A DNA stretch of 64,000 bases from Tuctoria greenei (taxonomy: Eukaryota; Streptophyta; Magnoliopsida; Poales; Poaceae), in contig JAYESD010000001.1 in assembly GCA_036927565.1 (NCBI GenBank), positions 271,013,560-271,077,559 on the forward strand, given 5' to 3'. Made by a program: the position numbers and the translations under genes. Below, piece after piece: positions 52,502 to 63,164 of the stretch. How positions within the stretch are numbered: position 1 is the stretch's first letter; every line of letters starts with the position of its first letter. The notes below the pieces were generated by a model. The model had not been told where the DNA came from. It was given only the letters and a program-made list of their open reading frames with translations, and did no database searches.

Positions 52502-55475
52502 ATGGCGAGCATCTTGCCCAAGTCCAGGTTGTCCAGGCCCGCTGACCTGGCCCCCATGCGCCGGCTTCTTGGCTGGCATACTCGTGAGCGGGAGTCGTGG
52601 CTCCGTCCCGGGAGGCTCCCGCTGAGCCTCTCCGCCAGGGAGATGGTCCTCTTCTCGTCGTACGTGCTGGCCGGCTTCGTCCCGCCAGCATCCGCCTTCC
52701 TGGTCATGCTCCTGGAGACCTTCGGCCTCCAACTCCACCACCTCGCGCCGAACTCGATCACCATGCTGGCGGTCTTCGCTCACCTCTACGAGATGTTCGT
52801 GGGGGTGATGCCATTGGTGAAGCTCTTCTGGTACTTTTTTTGTACTGAGGGCCATCGGCAGGAGTTCGAAGGAGCACCTCGTCGCCTACTACTTCCAGCA
52901 CCGGACAAAGGTCCCCACGAGGTACATTGCTTCCTTCAACTCCGCGAGGTGGGAGCTGTGGCGTGAAGATTGGATGATCGCCAAGGTCGAGGCCCACGAC
53001 TGGATATGCCTCCCCACCGGGTTCCCCTACTCCGAGCGATCATTCTGGGAGGAGCGCCCAGAGCTGGAGGAGGCATTCAACCCGGTGCTGGAGAGGATCC
53101 AGATGTTGGCGGACCACGGGCTGTCATCTGCCATGGTGCTGAGGGACTTCATGTCCCGCCGCATATCTCTGCTTCAGCACCGCGCCCGTCCTGCGTCGAT
53201 GTTCACCGGCCATTCAGACTGCACCCGGCTCGAGACCGGCCCCGACTCCAACCTGGGCGAGCAGCAACTGCTCGACATGCTGATCCGGGTCTGCCCCGAC
53301 GACATCTCCGCTGAGGCACTTGCTCTTCCGCTGGCCTGCCGCCCCTTGTGCTCGGACTCCGAGTTGAGGAGGTAGCTGCTGAAGACGATGCCGACCCTTG
53401 ACGAGTCCGGGCTAGCGCGGCGCCAGATCGGGGACCCATTCCGGGGGGTTAACATTGCCAACGACGCTGAGGGAGGCGAGTCTCCCTTAAGCAATGGTGG
53501 TTCTTCAAGCGACGACTCCTCGAGTGGCCCCCAGCACCATCCGTGGGGTGGCGTCGTCGCCCCCAGTGACAAGGGGAAGGGAAAGGTGCCGGTTCCGGTT
53601 CTGGATGCGTCCCCCAAGAAGCGCGCCCGGTTGCCGCCGCCGGCCCCTTCTGCCCCTCGTCAGGAGTCTAGAGCCCTTCCGTGCTCGTCGCCAGGGGGCG
53701 CCGATGGCGCCACTTTGCCGCTCGAGTCCTCCATGGGCAAGAGGGGGAGGCTCCTCAACGCCGACGGGACCCCAGCGTTCCCTCTCCGTTCGGAGGGGCG
53801 CCAGACCTCGGGGGTGCCGCCGACACCACCACCACAGGGGCCCCCAGCACACTCAGGGCCCCCGTCACGGGTTTGGGGGGTCCGAACCCCCCCCAACCCT
53901 TTTGGGAAGCGATGGAACTTCAGCGTCCCCCGATAAGCCTGCTCAGATTTTACCTTGGGTGTTCTTTGCTGTGCGCCTATCCTGCCAATCTCTTATGGTC
54001 TGAGTTTGCTTGATTTCAGCGCCACCACAGCTACTCCACCACCCGCGGGCACTTCTGCTGGGGGGCCTGCCGCTCCAGCTGGCTCGCGGGGATCGTCTAC
54101 TGCCTTGGGCCCCGCTTCGATGCACCAGGCTTCTGCCGCCGGGGTACCTCGGGCCTCCATGCCCGAGACCCCCACAGCGGCTGCCGAAGCCCAGCCGCGC
54201 GCGCCGATGACCGCCGCCGCGCCTGCCAACGACTCCGCGTCCACCGGCTACTTCGTGCCGGCCGATGCTGCCGCGCCCTCCAACACTGCTATGTCGGCTG
54301 GCGCCACCGCCCCGGGTGCTGCCATCCGGGAGGGGGCCCTGGTCCCTGCCTCCCCAGTGGTCCTTCAAATGGAGGACGACATTGAGGAAGTGGGGAGGCA
54401 GGGGCCCGCTGCTACAGTGGAGCCTCTCCCCCTGTCCGAGGCTATGGTCGTGGCCTACTCCGGCTTCCGGCAGGCCCAGGAGGCCCTTGCCCGGGAGAAA
54501 GGGCGGCTCGAGGACGAGGACGACCGGCTCCGGGAATGGGTGAGGACCCTGGAGGCCCGGACCCAGCTGGCGAAGAGCCGAGCGGCCCAGCGGGAGGCGG
54601 TTGTTTGGGAGGAGATGAAGATCCTCGAGCAGGAGCGCGACCTCATCGCCCAGCTGGACGCCGTCACCCAGAAGCTGAAGGCTGACACTGAGGCCATCCA
54701 CGCTGAGGCCAGCTCCCGCCTCCAGGCCTGCGAGGACCTTCAGCATCTGCTGTCCCTCCGGGAGGCTGCTCTAGCCGAACGGGAGCGGGAGCTAGCGGCG
54801 AAGTAGGCTGAAGTTGAGGCGACCTGCCGCGGACTCATCCTCCAGCAGGAAGGGGCGAGAGTCCGCGCCACCGAGTTGGACCGTCGGGAAGCCGCCGTGG
54901 CCGAGGCGCAGCAGGCCCAGTCCGTCGAGCGCCAGGCCCTCCTGGACCGCGAGTTCAACATCGCCCTCAAGGAGTTGGACCGCCGCGAGGCGGGGGTCGG
55001 CGAGTGGGAGAGGGCCCTGGCGGCCAAGGAGAAGCGGTTCCTGGACAGCGGCCCCCGGGCGCTGGCAGCGACCCAGCAGGAGGTGGTGGAGCTCCGGGCG
55101 GCACGCTCCGCTGAGGCCCGGAAGGTCTGGGAGTTCCTTGGCGGTGCCGACTCGGCTCTGGTGCCACTCGGCTTCAGCCCGGCGCGCGTGGGGGAGCCGG
55201 CGCAGGAGGTGAGTCAGGTGTTCCCGGCGCTTGACTCCACCAGCTCGAGGATGCGCTCGCTGGGGGCCATCCTTGACAACCAGCTCGAGAATGAGGGACG
55301 GATGCTGGTGAAGGAGGTGGCGACACACATCCTGTCCTGCTACCGGAGCTGGTACCCCGACGTCTCCCTGCAGCCGGTCCTCGAGGGACCCATCGCCGAG
55401 AGGGAAGAGGCCACCAAGTCTAAAGTCTCGGATGTGGTGGCACTCATCGCCTCAAGGTTCCAGCGGAGCGGCTGA
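52502..55475 (+). pseudogene. Antisense gene of element D (putative gypsy-type transposon, PF04195-like)
   Basis: The ATG at 52502 opens MASILPKSRL. The conserved N-terminal domain follows (REMVLFSSYVLAGF, FGLQLHHLAPNSI, VFAHLYEMFVGV), with a one-base frame change near 52865, then YYFQHR, NSARWELWREDW and SRRISLLQHR. A TAG at 53373-53375 is in frame. The Ser/Pro/Arg-rich part ends at a splice site where the donor reads ATAAGC instead of GT (53933); the acceptor TTGATTTCAG ends at 54019, giving an 87-bp intron equivalent to that of element C. The second exon is Ala/Pro-rich, then a coiled coil (54440-55030) interrupted by TAG 54804-54806, and the conserved C-terminal block (VWEFLGGADSAL ... 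ATHILSCYRSW). TGA at 55473. The region is GC-rich. AATAAA at 55559 may be its polyadenylation signal. Confidence 0.78.
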
Positions 55476-57057
55476 GGGCTCCCCGAGCGTCTGTTTAAGT
55501 TTTTGTCTTTCTGTTTTTGTTTTGTGGCTTGCTGTGGTGACAAACTCTTTATTTGTGTAATAAAAAATCTGTCTGTGGTTCCCTTTTATACTCAGCTTGC
55601 TTTTATTTCCAGCAATGTCTTCCAACTGCTTGTTGTTCCTTAACTTCCAGGACCTGCCGTCCCCCAAAGTATGGCCCCCTGACAGGCGTTGCCAGTTGTT
55701 GTGGGCACACCTGTCATACACTTAGGACTTAGGGCGGACGGGTGCAGGGGGAGCCTAGGATGCATAGGTTGCATTGGCGTAGCTGAGTATGCAGGTACAT
55801 CGACAGCGGGCCCCCTGGGGTGCCGCCGGAGCTTCAGTCCGGCGGTGCCCGCCATCTTTAGTGAGGGGTCAATAGCGGGCCCCCTGGGGGTGCGGCCAGA
55901 GCTTCAGGCTGGTGGTGGCCGCCATTCTTCAGTAAGAGGTTGACAGCGGGCCCCCTGGGGGTGCCGCCGGAGCTTCAGGCCGGCGGTGCCCGCCATTCTT
56001 CAGTGAGAGGTCGACAGCGGGCCCCTTGCGGGTGCCGCCAGAGCTTCAGGCCGGCGATGCCCGCCATTCTTTAGTGAGATGTCGACAGCGGGCCCCCTGG
56101 GGGTGCCGCCGGAGCTTCAGTCCGGTGGTGCCCGCCATCTTCAGCGAGAGGTTGATAGAGGGCCCCCTGGGGGTGCCGCCGGAGCTCCAGTCCGGCGGTG
56201 CCCGCCATATTCAGCGAGAGGTCGACAGCGGGCCCCCTGGGGGTGCCACCGGAGCTTCATTCCGGCGGTGCCCACTGTCTTCGCGGGTACTCTGGCGGTG
56301 GTTGCTGGAATAACTTCCTCAGAGACCTGTACATAGATCAAAAAAAGAGAAGTAATTCTATCTGCTGGTCACTTTACCCCTGCTCTTTTTGTAGTGTCGC
56401 TTGACTTACGATCCTGGGCTGACTCGTGGGGCTTGGGTAATTCAGTGCTTCTACACCTAGGACTCGTCGTCCATACTACCCAAGGGTGGACCATCTGGCC
56501 CCCAGTACTCGGCTGTAGCGCTGGGGAGGCAGAGCGCACAGGCTTAGGGTATGGGACCAGGCTAAGCAGGTTGTGGCTCTGGACCTCCCGCTCGGCGTAA
56601 GCCTTTTCCAGGGGAGACCATCTGGAGACACAGGCCCCCGAGTATTGGAACATCCGAGGCCCCAGGCGCATTGCAGGTACCTCAAGCAACCCCACCTACA
56701 GTCCAAATAGCAAGGCTCCCACTATTGCTAAAGCAGGGGAAAAACGACAGCGCTCATGATAGATCACGAGCTATGGCGGGCTTTCAGCAACATCATAAAA
56801 ATTAAAGATAATTTTTGAATTGAAAAACCCTATACCAGGCAGGACAACATTCTTTCATTGTAGTTTCTCATAAGATGGAGCAGACTTTACAAGGGGAATA
56901 ACCCGGCCTGGGTGTCAGATGGAGTCGAGTGCACCTACTTGGGGTTCTGGACCAGGCTAAGCGGAATGTGCACTTGGAGCCCCATCCCCTTATCCTAAGT
57001 GCTGTCCTGAGACAGTATGTAACTTTTACAATGAAATAGCATTGCCCCAACCCTGGT
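55476..57057. other. Convergent 3' region of element D
   Basis: AATAAA at 55559-55564 lies 84 bp after the antisense stop. The centre is the 70-bp tandem repeat listed separately. From 56290 to 57057 there is no credible gene; short Ser/Arg-rich frames are not conserved with B or C. Confidence 0.65.
55785..56285. repeat. 70-bp tandem repeat with hairpin-forming units
   Basis: Seven units, each starting near GCGGGCCCCCTGGGGG (about 55806, 55874, 55946, 56018, 56088, 56157, 56229). Each unit carries CCGCCGGAGCTTCAG-type sequence pairing with TCCGGCGG, so it can fold into a short hairpin. The units differ by scattered substitutions. Confidence 0.92.
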
Positions 57058-60000
57058 CTAGGGGTAGAACTTACGGAGGTGCTCGATGTTCCATGGGTTG
57101 GGTAATTGCTGTCCATCCTCCGTAGCTAGGCGGACGCATCCTGGGCGGCAAACCTCTATTACCCGGAAGGGACCCTCCCAGCTGGGGGAGAGTTTGTTAG
57201 ACCCTTCCCGGGAGAGTATGCGGCGCAACACCAGGTCGTCTACCTTTAGCTCCCTACTCCGCACGGTCCTCTGATGGTAGCGCCGGAGCGCCTACCTGTA
57301 CTGTGCATTTCGGAGAGCCGCTCGCACTCGTCCCTCGTCGACGAGGTCCAGGTCTTCACGCCGAAGCTGGTCCTGCGCGGCTTCATCGTACCTCCGGGCA
57401 CGGGGGGAGCCCATGGTAATTTCTGGGGGGAGGACGGCTTCTGCCCCGTACACCAAGAAGAAAGGTGTTTCCCCCGTGGCCCGGCTGGTTGATGTCCGGC
57501 TAGCCCACAGTGCACACGGAAGCTCATCCACCCAATTTGCACCATGCTTCTCAAGGTGTGAGAATGTGTGAGTCTTGAGGCCCTTGAGGATCTCTGCATT
57601 GACTCTCTCGACCTGCCCATTGCTCTCTGGATGAGCAACTGATGCATAGCAGACTTGGATCCCCAGGTCCCCGCAGTATTCCTGGAATGCTGCACTTGTA
57701 AACTGGGTCCTGTTATCAGTTATGATTCTGTTCAGGACCCCGAACCGGCAGACGATCGACTTGATGAATTTTACTGCTGACTGCTTGTTGATGGTGACAA
57801 CTGGGGCGGCTTCCAGCCACTTGGTGAACTTATCTACGGCGACGTAGAGATGCCGGAATCCTCCGACGGCTCCTGGGAAAGGGTCCCAGGATGTCCAACC
57901 CCCATACAGCGAATGGCCATGAGGGAGGGATCATCTGCAGCGCCTGAGCTGGTGTGTGGATCTGCTTGGCATGGAACTGGCATGCCTTGCATCTCTTTAC
58001 CATCTCAGCGGCATCCTGGAGTGCTGTCGGCCAGTAAAAGCCATGCCGAAAGGCTTTACCGACCAGCGTGCGGGAGGACGCGTGGTTCCCGCACTCGCCT
58101 CCATGGATCTCTGCGAGCAGGTCGCAGCCCTCCTCCCGGGTAATGCATCGTAGTAGGATGTCGTTGGCGCCACGCAGGTAGAGATCCCCTTCCACCAACG
58201 TGTACCTTTTAGCCATGCGAACAATCGTTTCTGCCAGGGCATGTTCTTCGGGAAGGATATTGTCTTTCAAGTAGTCCCGGACCTCCGAGATCCATGCATC
58301 GAGACTTGCTTGAGCCTCTGGATCTTGGGCGCCCAGTAGCTCGGAGCCCCCAGTGGCGCATACGATCCTTGGCGGACTCCATGGTAGCGGGGTCGCCAGG
58401 ACTGCCAGCTTCGAGGTGCTGGGCTCGCCCCCTTCGCCCGGTTCGGCTGCTCGGGCGATTGGTCGCAGTAACGTCCTTGCGAAGACTCCTTGGGGCACTG
58501 GGGCCCCTGTGGAGGCCTTCGTTGACAGGTCTTCTGCGACTGAGTTGTCCGCTCGGGGTACATGGCACAAGTCCAAGACTTCAAAGTCCTTTTCCAGCTT
58601 CCGGACGTGCAGCAGGTATGCTGCTAATTTAGGGTCGTTGCAGCTGCACTCTCCTTTGGCTTGCTTGATGATCAGTTGAGAATCACCTTTAGCCATAAGC
58701 TGTCGGACATTGAGGGTCAGGGCAGTCTTCAGCCCAAATATTAGGGCTTCATACTCTGCCATGTTGTTTGTCGCCTTGAAGTCTAGGCGCACCATGTACT
58801 TGAACTGCTCCCCAGTCGGGGTGAGGAGCAGGACCCCGACCCCGACCTCGGCCCCCTGCTTCCGCGAGGAGCCGTCGAAGTAGAGCGTCCAGGGGGTCTT
58901 AGTGAAAACTGGTGCCTTGGGCACCGTTTCGCCGTTGTCCGGGCCCTTCGGGTTGCTTGGCGATGGGGTCCATTCGGCCAAGAAGTCCGCCAGTGCTTGG
59001 CTTTTGACTGCATGTCGAGGCAAGAACTCCAGCTCGAACTCAGCCAGCTCCGCTGCCCACTTGGCAATGTTGCCAGTCGAATTGGGGCTGTGGAGTACGG
59101 TTTTCAGTGGGAAGGAGGTGACCACTGAAACCCGGTGGGCCTGGAAGTAATGCTGGAGCTTCCTCGGCGCTATGAGCACTGCATACAACAGTTTGTGTAC
59201 CTCCAAGTATCTTGTTTTTGCTTCATGGAGGACCTCACTGACATAGTAGACTGGCCGTTGGGTGGTCCGAACCCTCCCCGGGGGGTTCAGGGCTCCTTGC
59301 AATGCGTGTGCATCCTGGGGAATGTGGCTCCCAGGGTCTATCTGGGCCTCCGGGGGTTGGGACCCATAAGGCACTTGGTCACTGGAACTCACAGCAGGGG
59401 GGGTCTCTTCTGGGTTCGGGCCTTGAGGCTCAGCCTCCCCCTCTGGGGCTCCTTCTGGTGCTTGTTGCAGTAGTAGCTCCGCCCGCTCTGCAACCAAGAC
59501 CATGCTGACCACTTCCGTTGTTGCGGTGATGTACAACAGGAGCGGTTCGCCGGGTTCTGGCGCCACCATAATGGGTAACGTCGTCAGGTGTTTCTTGAGC
59601 TCCTGGAAGGCCCCTTTAGCTTCCTCAGTCCACTCAAAGGGGCCTGACTTCCGCAGAATCTTGAAGAAGGGCAGGGCTCGCTCAACCAGTCTTGAGATGA
59701 ACCAACTGAGGGCTGCCAAACATCCTGCAAGCTTCAGCACATCCTTGATGCAGGCCGGCGGCCGCATCAGCTCTATCGCCTTGATCTTCTCTAGGTTAGC
59801 TTCTATCCCTCAGTGCGATACCAAGAAACCAAGGAGCTTCACTACAGAGACCCCAAAGACACACTTGTCGGGGTTCAGCATCGTGCGTGTCGTGCGCAGC
59901 TTGCTGAAGACTCGGGCTAGGTTGTCTAATAGGGATGTGCTGTCCCTGATTTTTACCACAATGTCGTTGACATACACCTCTACCAGATCTCTAATGAGGT

Positions 60001-60556
60001 CCCCGAATGTCTTATGCATTGCACGTACAAAGGTGGGGAGAGCATTCTTGAGACCATAAGGCATGGAGACATAACAATACAGGCCGTCTACTGTTATGAA
60101 AGCAGTGTGTCCCTCATCTTCCCTAGACATAGGTATTTGGTGAAAACCGGAATACGCATCTTGGAAACACAGAAGGTCGCAGCCTGATGTTGAGTCTACT
60201 ATTTGATCTATCCTAGGAAGAGGGAATGGATCCTTTGGACATTCCTTATTGAGATTGGTGTAGTCGATGCACATCCGGAGCTTCCCGCCAGCCTTGGGAA
60301 CGACAACAGGGTTGGCCAACCACCGTGGGTGGTGAACCTCCCGGATGAAACCAGCATCAAGCAGCTTCTTGATTTCTTCACGGATGAAGTTCTGCCGCTC
60401 GATGGACTATTTCCTGGGCTTCCACTGTACCGGTCGGGCGTTGGGGTAGATCTTCAGATAGTGCACAATCACCTCCCTGGGGATCCCGGGCATTTGTGAT
60501 GGTTGCCATGCAAACACATCGACATTGTCCCGGAGGAAGGTGATGAGCGCGCATTC
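57058..60556 (-). pseudogene. pol of element D: RT, dual RNase H, integrase, decayed
   Basis: It begins just after the junction TAG. RT motifs ANPVVVPKAGG, LRMCIDYTNLN and FQDAYSGFHQI; the active site reads YVND with Asn (59966-59968) in place of Asp. Stops lie near 60407 and 59811. From 59767 to 57830 it is open: end of RT, a first RNase H region without its leading Asp and with an Ala/Pro/Glu/Gln insert (about 59480-59250), a second RNase H with YFDGSSRK, NMAEYEAL and KGDSQLI (58890-58660), and the integrase zinc finger. A frame change near 57880 precedes the integrase core, which has TDNRTQF (Arg for Gly) and ESNGQVERVNAE; a TAG lies near 57290. It ends PNPWNIEHLRKFYP at 57058. Not functional. 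Confidence 0.9.
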
Positions 60557-60559
60557 CTA
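60557..60559 (-). other. Conserved UAG at protease-RT junction, element D
   Basis: Minus-strand context GAC AGT AAA TAG GAA TGC GCG CTC ATC ACC. Same K-stop-E position as in A and B, although D is clearly diverged from them. Confidence 0.85.
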
Positions 60560-63110
60560 TTTACTGTCTAGGTTCCCCACGATACGGGTTGTCTGGGCAG
60601 CCTCGGAGCCAATCCTGACGACCTTCACGGGGACGTCGTCGTCGTTGGCAGGTTGCACATGAGGTGCAGTAGTGGAGGCTCGCTGCACCGGGCCTTGCTC
60701 TGGCCGACTCTCTTTCGAGCCTCCTGGGGCTGGAGCCCTCCCCGCTGCAAGTGCTTGGAGCTGCTCCAAGGCTGACACTGTAGCTGAGCAGTCCCCTCTG
60801 ATCCTGAGGACACCGGAAGGCGTCGGCATCTTCAGGACGAGGTAGCCGTAGTGGGCTACAACCATGAACCTGTAGAGGGCTGGCCTCCCGATGATTGCAT
60901 TGAAGGGAAGTTCGACGTCTGCCACGTTGAATAAAATGCTCTCCGTACGGTAGTTCTCCGGGGTCCCGAAGGTCACCGGGAGGTGTATGTTACCATACGG
61001 GAGGATTCGCCCAGGTCCGACACCCGAGAAAGGGCTCGAGGGTGTGAGCTGGTACATCGGCAGCTGCAGCTTTCGGAAAGCCGCCGTGGAGATAAGGTTG
61101 AGGCCCGTCCCTCCATCTATCAACACGTGAAATACCTTCACGTTGGCGATGGTCGGGGACACCAGCAGCGGGAGCACTCCTGCCCCTACCATGTTCTTCG
61201 GGCAGTCAGAAGTGTCGAAGTTGATCGCCGTGCTCATCCACTTGTGGTGGGGAGCCGGTCTTGGGGCGGGGGCCACTACAGCCACTGCCCGTCGCAGGGT
61301 TTTCACCGCGTTTCGGGACGTGGGGTCGGTGGCTCCCCCGTAGATGACATGTAGGGTCTTGCGGCGCTCCTTATCACTGATGGAGTCAGAGTCGCCACCC
61401 TCGAAGACTGCCTTGACCGCCCGCTGGGGTTCCTGGAACCCCATCTCGATGTCATCCTCCTTCTCAGGATCAACCTTCTGCTTGCCCTCCCTCTGTCTGG
61501 GGGGGGGAGTGCACCCTCCTGGCGCTGCTGCCACTGTTTCTGTTTGCGGAAACGTTCCGCAATCTCTTCACTTCCCAGCACTCGCTAGCACTATGGCTAT
61601 TTGTACGGTGCACCGGGCACTTGAAGTTAGGCTCCTCAGGCTCAGGCGACTGCCTAGGGCGCTTGTCTCAGCGCGACGCTCGGGCTCCGCCGGGCGCCGC
61701 AGCCGCCATTGCCTGGGCTCCGGCCTTTGGCCTGTTCTTGCCACTGCACTTCTTCTTCTTCTTCTTGCCGCTGCTCCTTGCAGAGGCTCCTTCCTCAGTC
61801 GGGGTGGCTTCCCTTGCTTCTGAGGATGGCTGGGAGTGCCAGTTGCGCCCCTCAGCTGCCCTAGCACATCTGTCTGCCAGGGAGAACAGCTCAGAGACAT
61901 CATGCACCTCGTGCGTGGCTAGCTTCTCGAGCATCTTCTTGTCCCTCACACCTTGTCTGAACGCGACGATAACCGATGCGCTAGCAACATGAGGGATGGT
62001 GTTCCGTACCTGGGAGAACCGCTGGATGAATGATCACAGCGACTCTCCAGCGTGCTGTCTAACGGCGTGGAGGTCAAGCTCGGTGCCGGGGCGCTTGTAG
62101 GAACTGCCGAAGTTAGCCACGAACTGTCGGCACAACTCATCCCAGGAGGTTATGGACCCCTGGGGCAGGTTCATGAGCCATGACCGAGCTGGGCCGGTCA
62201 GGACGACGGGGAAGTAGTTAGCCATAATGGCCTCGTCGCCTCCTGCACCCAGTATCGCTGTGGTCTAGATCTGCAGGAACTCGCTCGGTTTGACACTCCC
62301 GTCGTACTTCTCCGGCATGTGCAGCCGGAACTTTCATGGCCATACCACGAAACGGAGGTGAGGTGCTAGTGCTGCACACCCTTGGCCGGGGCTGACTGGT
62401 GCCGGTGGCGGTAGCGCATACCCCGGGTGAGCAGGCGGGCCTGCGTACACCTGGTACTGGGGTGGAGTTGCATACGCCTGTGTAGGAGGCGCGACACACG
62501 CCTGGTGTTGTGGAGGCACAGCATGAGCCTGGGGCACAGGGCCCGGCACGCTGTAATCTGCCTCGAGGTTGCACCAACGTTCCCTCTGGCGCTCGATGGT
62601 GACTCGGCAGTCCTCTCCAGCCCTGCGGCGCGGCAGCCCGGTTCTCAGATCTGTTGTTGAGATCCTGGTCGAGCGCGAGTCTGCCGTCCACCGGTCGACT
62701 GTCGGCGTTCACGACAATGACACATGCATCAGCTGGGCATGTGTCTCCCTCGGCGGAGGCGCGTTGAGTGCGGCGGTGACGAGGTGGTCGACATCTTTGA
62801 TCCACTGCTGAGCTGCTCCCCGAGGAGCATCCCTAGCAGGAGGGTTGTGAAGTAGCGCGCGCGCTGCCGCGAGCGCACTCTCCGGGCTTGCAGCCGGTGG
62901 CGCCGTGATTGCTGTCACAGCTGGAGTACACCGTGGGGTGGCGTGTCATCCTGCAGCCGGCGAAGTGACTGCAGGGCAACGCGAAGGTCCTGACCTTCCT
63001 GCCCTAGAGCGGTAGCCTGCCCTAGAGCGGGATGACGCCTGATCCTCTGCCACTGTCTGTCGCCGCGACTGCGCCCTGGATGATCCGACATTGGATTGGT
63101 CGTTCACCAT
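60560..63110 (-). pseudogene. gag and protease of element D, decayed
   Basis: The ATG at 63110 (MVNDQSNVGSS) lies about 35 bp after the primer site. In-frame stops at about 62946, 62709, 62334, 62265, 62034 and 61668 break gag. The N-terminal half has a Pro/Tyr/Ala/Gln-rich insert (about 62530-62370; repeated PPQH/PPQY/PPAHPGY) not found in A or B. The gag domain (ANYFPVVLTGPARSW) is followed by a Lys-rich stretch, a Cys/His element (CPVHRTNSHSASEC, about 61620) and a frame change at a G9 run (61499-61507). The protease frame from 61534 has IDGGTGLNLI, with the catalytic Asp kept, and GRPALYRF. It ends at the shared junction TAG. Confidence 0.88.
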
Positions 63111-63143
63111 TGCTGCTGGTGGAGATCTTGATGGGGAAAAAAG

Positions 63144-63164
63144 CCCCCTACCTGGCACGCAAAA
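63144..63164 (-). other. Primer binding site of element D (degenerate)
   Basis: Minus strand TTTTGCGTGCCAGGTAGGGGG next to the LTR end; it differs from TGGCGCGCCAGGTAGGGGG of B mainly by loss of CpG-type bases. Confidence 0.7.

Noticed and set aside
55785..56285. CRISPR-like array (regular repeats with spacers)
   Set aside because: The whole 70-bp unit repeats, with no unique spacers; it is a minisatellite inside a plant retrotransposon.
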